From Aestuariibaculum sp. M13 (lineage in GTDB: Bacteria > Bacteroidota > Bacteroidia > Flavobacteriales > Flavobacteriaceae), in NCBI RefSeq assembly GCF_024723255.1, contig NZ_JANIAC010000004.1:62001-126000 (forward strand): 64,000 nt of DNA, given 5' to 3'. A model generated the notes under the pieces. The model had not been told where the DNA came from. It worked only from the letters and a program-made list of their open reading frames with translations, and searched no databases. Of this stretch, positions 61,168-64,000 are shown in pieces. The first letter of the stretch is position 1. The number at the start of each line of letters is the position of its first letter. Made by a program: the position numbers and the translations under genes.

Positions 61168-63840
61168 ATGAAAGTAAAGCAAACAAAATACATGAAATTG
61201 TCTGGTTTAGAGCCTTTGGTTTTAAATGAGAACAGTAATTTCATAAATGTAGGAGAGCGAACAAATGTAGCAGGATCACGAAAGTTTTTACGTTTAATTA
61301 AAGACGAACAATTCGATGAAGCCTTAGATATAGCACGTCATCAGGTAGATGGTGGTGCACAGATTATTGATATAAATATGGACGACGGACTTATAGACGG
61401 AAAAGAGTCTATGGTACGTTTTCTTAATTTAATTGCTGCCGAACCAGATATTTCTCGAGTACCTATCATGATTGATAGCTCGAAATGGGAAATTATTGAA
61501 GCTGGTTTACAGGTGGTACAGGGGAAATGTGTGGTAAATTCCATTTCCTTAAAAGAAGGTGAAGAGAAATTCATCTGGGAAGCAAAACAAATTAAACGTT
61601 ACGGTGCTGCGGTTATCGTTATGGCGTTTGATGAAGTTGGGCAGGCCGATAATTATGAAAGAAGAATAGAGATTGCAGAACGTTCTTATCGTATTCTTGT
61701 TGATAAAGTAGGTTTTCCTTCAGAAGATATCATTTTCGACTTAAATATATTTCCGGTTGCTACCGGAATGGACGAACACCGAAAAAATGCTATCGATTTT
61801 ATTGAAGCTACACGCTGGGTTCGTCAAAATCTGGAGAATGTAAGTGTAAGTGGAGGTGTGAGTAATGTGTCGTTTTCGTTTAGGGGAAATGATACTGTTC
61901 GTGAAGCTATGCACTCGGTGTTTTTATACCATGCCATTCAGGCCGGAATGAATATGGGTATTGTAAACCCGACCATGTTGGAGGTTTACGACGATATTCC
62001 GAAGGATTTATTAGAGCATGTTGAAGACGTTGTTTTAGATCGTCGTGATGATGCTACCGAGCGTTTACTTGAGTTTGCCGAAACTGTAAAAGGGACAAAA
62101 GCCGAAAAAACAGTCGATTTATCTTGGCGTGAAAATCCTGTTCAGGATCGTATTACTCATGCTTTGGTAAAAGGAATTGACGCTTTTATTATTGAAGATG
62201 TTGAAGCAGCCAGATTAGAATCTGAAAAGCCAATTGATGTGATTGAAGGTCATTTAATGATTGGTATGAATGTGGTTGGTGATTTGTTTGGCGCTGGTAA
62301 AATGTTCTTGCCTCAGGTGGTAAAATCAGCTCGTGTGATGAAGAAAGCCGTAGCCTATTTAAATCCGTTTATTGAAGCTGAAAAGTCTGAAGAATCAGAG
62401 CCTGTTGGAAAAGTATTAATGGCAACTGTAAAAGGAGATGTTCACGATATTGGTAAAAATATTGTAAGTGTGGTGTTGGCATGTAACAACTACGAGATTA
62501 TCGATTTAGGGGTTATGGTTCCACCAGAAAAAATTATTGAAACAGCCATTAAAGAGCGTGTTGATGCTATTGGACTTTCGGGATTAATTACACCATCGCT
62601 TGATGAAATGGTGTATTTAGCAAAGGAAATGCAGCGCGAGAATTTTAGTGTGCCGTTGTTAATTGGTGGAGCAACCACTTCAAAAGCACATACAGCTGTA
62701 AAAATTGATCCGCAGTACGAAAATGCCGTGGTTCATGTTAACGATGCATCGCGTGCAGTTACCGTTGTAGGTGATTTGTTAAACAAGAAAACATCAAATG
62801 AATACGTTGCTAAACTTAAAAAAGACTACGATGAATTCCGTGAGAAGTTTTTAAAACGCGGAAAAGAGAAATCGTTTATTTCTATTGAAGAAGCACGTAA
62901 ACGTAAATATAAAATTGATTGGGAACAGACTGAAATTATAAAACCTAAGGAATTAGGTGTTCAGATGTTGAAGCAATTAAGCTTGAAAGAATTAGTGCCT
63001 TACATCGATTGGAGTCCGTTTTTTAGAAGCTGGGATTTACATGGTAAATTCCCGGATATTTTAACGGATAAGGTTGTTGGTGAGCAGGCTTCTATTATGT
63101 ATAAAGAGGCTCAGGAGATGATTGAAGAAATCATTGCGAAGCAACTTTTAAAACCAAAAGCGGTTTTCGGATTGTTTGAAGCGAATAGCATCAATGATGA
63201 TGATATTTCGGTTCAGAAGAAAGGAAAAGAAGTAGCCGTGTTCAGAACGTTGCGTCAGCAATTAAGCAAGCGTGAAGGGATTCCTAATCATGCGTTGGCC
63301 GATTTTATTGCGCCTAAAGAGAGTGGTAAAACCGATTATATCGGTGCGTTTTGTGTGGGGATTTTTGGTGCTCAGGAATTAGCTGATGATTATCGTGCAA
63401 AAGGCGATGATTACAACGGTATTATGGCTCAGGCTATCGCCGATCGTTTTGCTGAAGCTTTTGCCGAATATTTACACAAGCAAATTAGAACGAAGCACTG
63501 GGGGTATGCTGATGATGAAGATTTAACAAACGACGATTTAATTAAAGAAAGTTACAAAGGTATTCGTCCGGCACCGGGCTATCCGGCGTGTCCAGACCAT
63601 TTAGAAAAAGAAACCATTTGGGAACTTTTAGATGTTGAAAACATTATTGGTGTTAAATTAACAGAGAGTTTAGCGATGTGGCCAGCAGCTGCGGTTTCTG
63701 GGTATTATTTTGCAAACCCTGAAGCGAAGTACTTTGGTTTAGGTAAAATTACCGACGATCAGGTAACCGATTATGCAAATCGTAAAGGCATAGATAAATC
63801 GAAAGCCGATAAATGGTTACATCCAAATATCGCTGACTAA
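61168..63840 (+). CDS. metH: Methionine synthase, folate, B12 and activation modules (MetH C-terminal part)
   Basis: The 890-residue protein has a pterin-binding domain ([51 protein letters not shown]), the B12 cap helices, the cobalamin-binding motif [15 protein letters not shown] with His426 as the lower ligand, and [13 protein letters not shown]. The C-terminal AdoMet-binding activation domain includes [15 protein letters not shown]. It transfers methyl from methyltetrahydrofolate to homocysteine bound by the upstream protein. A second start (ATG at 61192) is possible. Confidence 0.95.
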   Translation: MKVKQTKYMKLSGLEPLVLNENSNFINVGERTNVAGSRKFLRLIKDEQFDEALDIARHQVDGGAQIIDINMDDGLIDGKESMVRFLNLIAAEPDISRVPIMIDSSKWEIIEAGLQVVQGKCVVNSISLKEGEEKFIWEAKQIKRYGAAVIVMAFDEVGQADNYERRIEIAERSYRILVDKVGFPSEDIIFDLNIFPVATGMDEHRKNAIDFIEATRWVRQNLENVSVSGGVSNVSFSFRGNDTVREAMHSVFLYHAIQAGMNMGIVNPTMLEVYDDIPKDLLEHVEDVVLDRRDDATERLLEFAETVKGTKAEKTVDLSWRENPVQDRITHALVKGIDAFIIEDVEAARLESEKPIDVIEGHLMIGMNVVGDLFGAGKMFLPQVVKSARVMKKAVAYLNPFIEAEKSEESEPVGKVLMATVKGDVHDIGKNIVSVVLACNNYEIIDLGVMVPPEKIIETAIKERVDAIGLSGLITPSLDEMVYLAKEMQRENFSVPLLIGGATTSKAHTAVKIDPQYENAVVHVNDASRAVTVVGDLLNKKTSNEYVAKLKKDYDEFREKFLKRGKEKSFISIEEARKRKYKIDWEQTEIIKPKELGVQMLKQLSLKELVPYIDWSPFFRSWDLHGKFPDILTDKVVGEQASIMYKEAQEMIEEIIAKQLLKPKAVFGLFEANSINDDDISVQKKGKEVAVFRTLRQQLSKREGIPNHALADFIAPKESGKTDYIGAFCVGIFGAQELADDYRAKGDDYNGIMAQAIADRFAEAFAEYLHKQIRTKHWGYADDEDLTNDDLIKESYKGIRPAPGYPACPDHLEKETIWELLDVENIIGVKLTESLAMWPAAAVSGYYFANPEAKYFGLGKITDDQVTDYANRKGIDKSKADKWLHPNIAD

Positions 63841-63853
63841 TAGTTAAAGAATT

Positions 63854-64000
63854 ATGACAGTCGATTTTATAGAATTATCGTTAGGAAGCCACATGATTTC
63901 TCATGGTTATGATGCTGAAAACAATGAAGTTTTAGAGCATGTGGTTGTTGAAGGTTTTTCTAAAAAAGTGGTTGCTATTTCAAGAATAAAATCGGTTAGT
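63854..64000 (+). CDS. Unidentified protein downstream of metH, 5' part only
   Basis: An open frame of 49 codons starts MTVDFIELSLGSHMISHGYD and runs off the window. It begins 13 nt after metH, so it is probably in the same S-box-controlled operon. I do not recognise a family. The visible part looks like a small beta-rich protein (VVVEGFSKKVVAISRIKSVS). metF would be a natural next gene further on. Confidence 0.6.
   Translation, partial: MTVDFIELSLGSHMISHGYDAENNEVLEHVVVEGFSKKVVAISRIKSVS

Noticed and set aside
1-64000. tRNA, rRNA, CRISPR, phage or transposon genes
   Set aside because: Read through all intergenic gaps and recognised none. The gaps are short and explained by promoters, terminators, riboswitches and small repeats.

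Overview
The window is about 64 kb of AT-rich chromosomal DNA from a member of the Bacteroidota, most likely a marine member of the family Flavobacteriaceae. The evidence is gene content and order: PdhB, DUF5686, a TonB receptor, an arginine-proline cluster with the argF'-type transcarbamylase, and a split metH. Promoters also fit the Bacteroidota form TTG-N17-23-TAnnTTTG, and intergenic gaps are short and bounded by strong hairpin terminators. I cannot fix the genus. I see no tRNA, rRNA, CRISPR array, insertion sequence, phage gene or origin.

Layout. 1-4.1 kb: the start of etfB (minus strand) diverges from pdhB, followed by a DUF5686 outer-membrane protein. 4.3-10.7 kb: a small exported protein and a three-gene RND efflux pump (membrane fusion lipoprotein, HAE1-type transporter, outer-membrane factor). 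10.8-13.6 kb, minus strand: a small lipoprotein and an M1-type metallopeptidase. 13.9-18.7 kb: soluble pyrophosphatase, membrane ion-pumping pyrophosphatase and non-phosphorylating GapN. 18.8-25.1 kb, minus strand: two GH29 fucosidases and a TonB-dependent receptor without SusD, a small fucoside-use locus.

25.4-36.7 kb is an arginine plus proline biosynthesis operon: GNAT acylglutamate synthase candidate, argG, argC, proC, argD, proA, proB, argF', argB, argE-like, argH. A 35-codon leader ORF with five arginine codons in its last nine precedes it. Its Arg codons lie in one arm of a long-range RNA stem, so this looks like an arginine attenuator. The transcarbamylase carries Ala at the acetyl/succinyl switch position, which favours an N-succinyl pathway. 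Next come an acyltransferase, leuB-leuA (minus strand, LeuA without its regulatory domain) and an uncharacterised helical-repeat protein.

42-64 kb is a sulfur amino acid region. An S-box (SAM-I) riboswitch precedes a fused homoserine O-acyltransferase, aspartokinase and homoserine dehydrogenase, followed by metZ. After a minus-strand GH88/DUF2264 pair comes an Rrf2 regulator with four cysteines, then DUF2061, cysH, cysD, cysN, sulfite reductase with a HEPN tail, two siroheme synthesis genes, an NADPH-dependent reductase, cysE and cysM. A second S-box precedes a metH split into two genes. Together these genes take sulfate to sulfide, sulfide to cysteine or homocysteine, and homocysteine to methionine. 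The best candidates for undescribed biology are the arginine leader, the nested palindromes on the cys promoter, the perfect 18-bp inverted repeat before cysE and the three-enzyme fusion.
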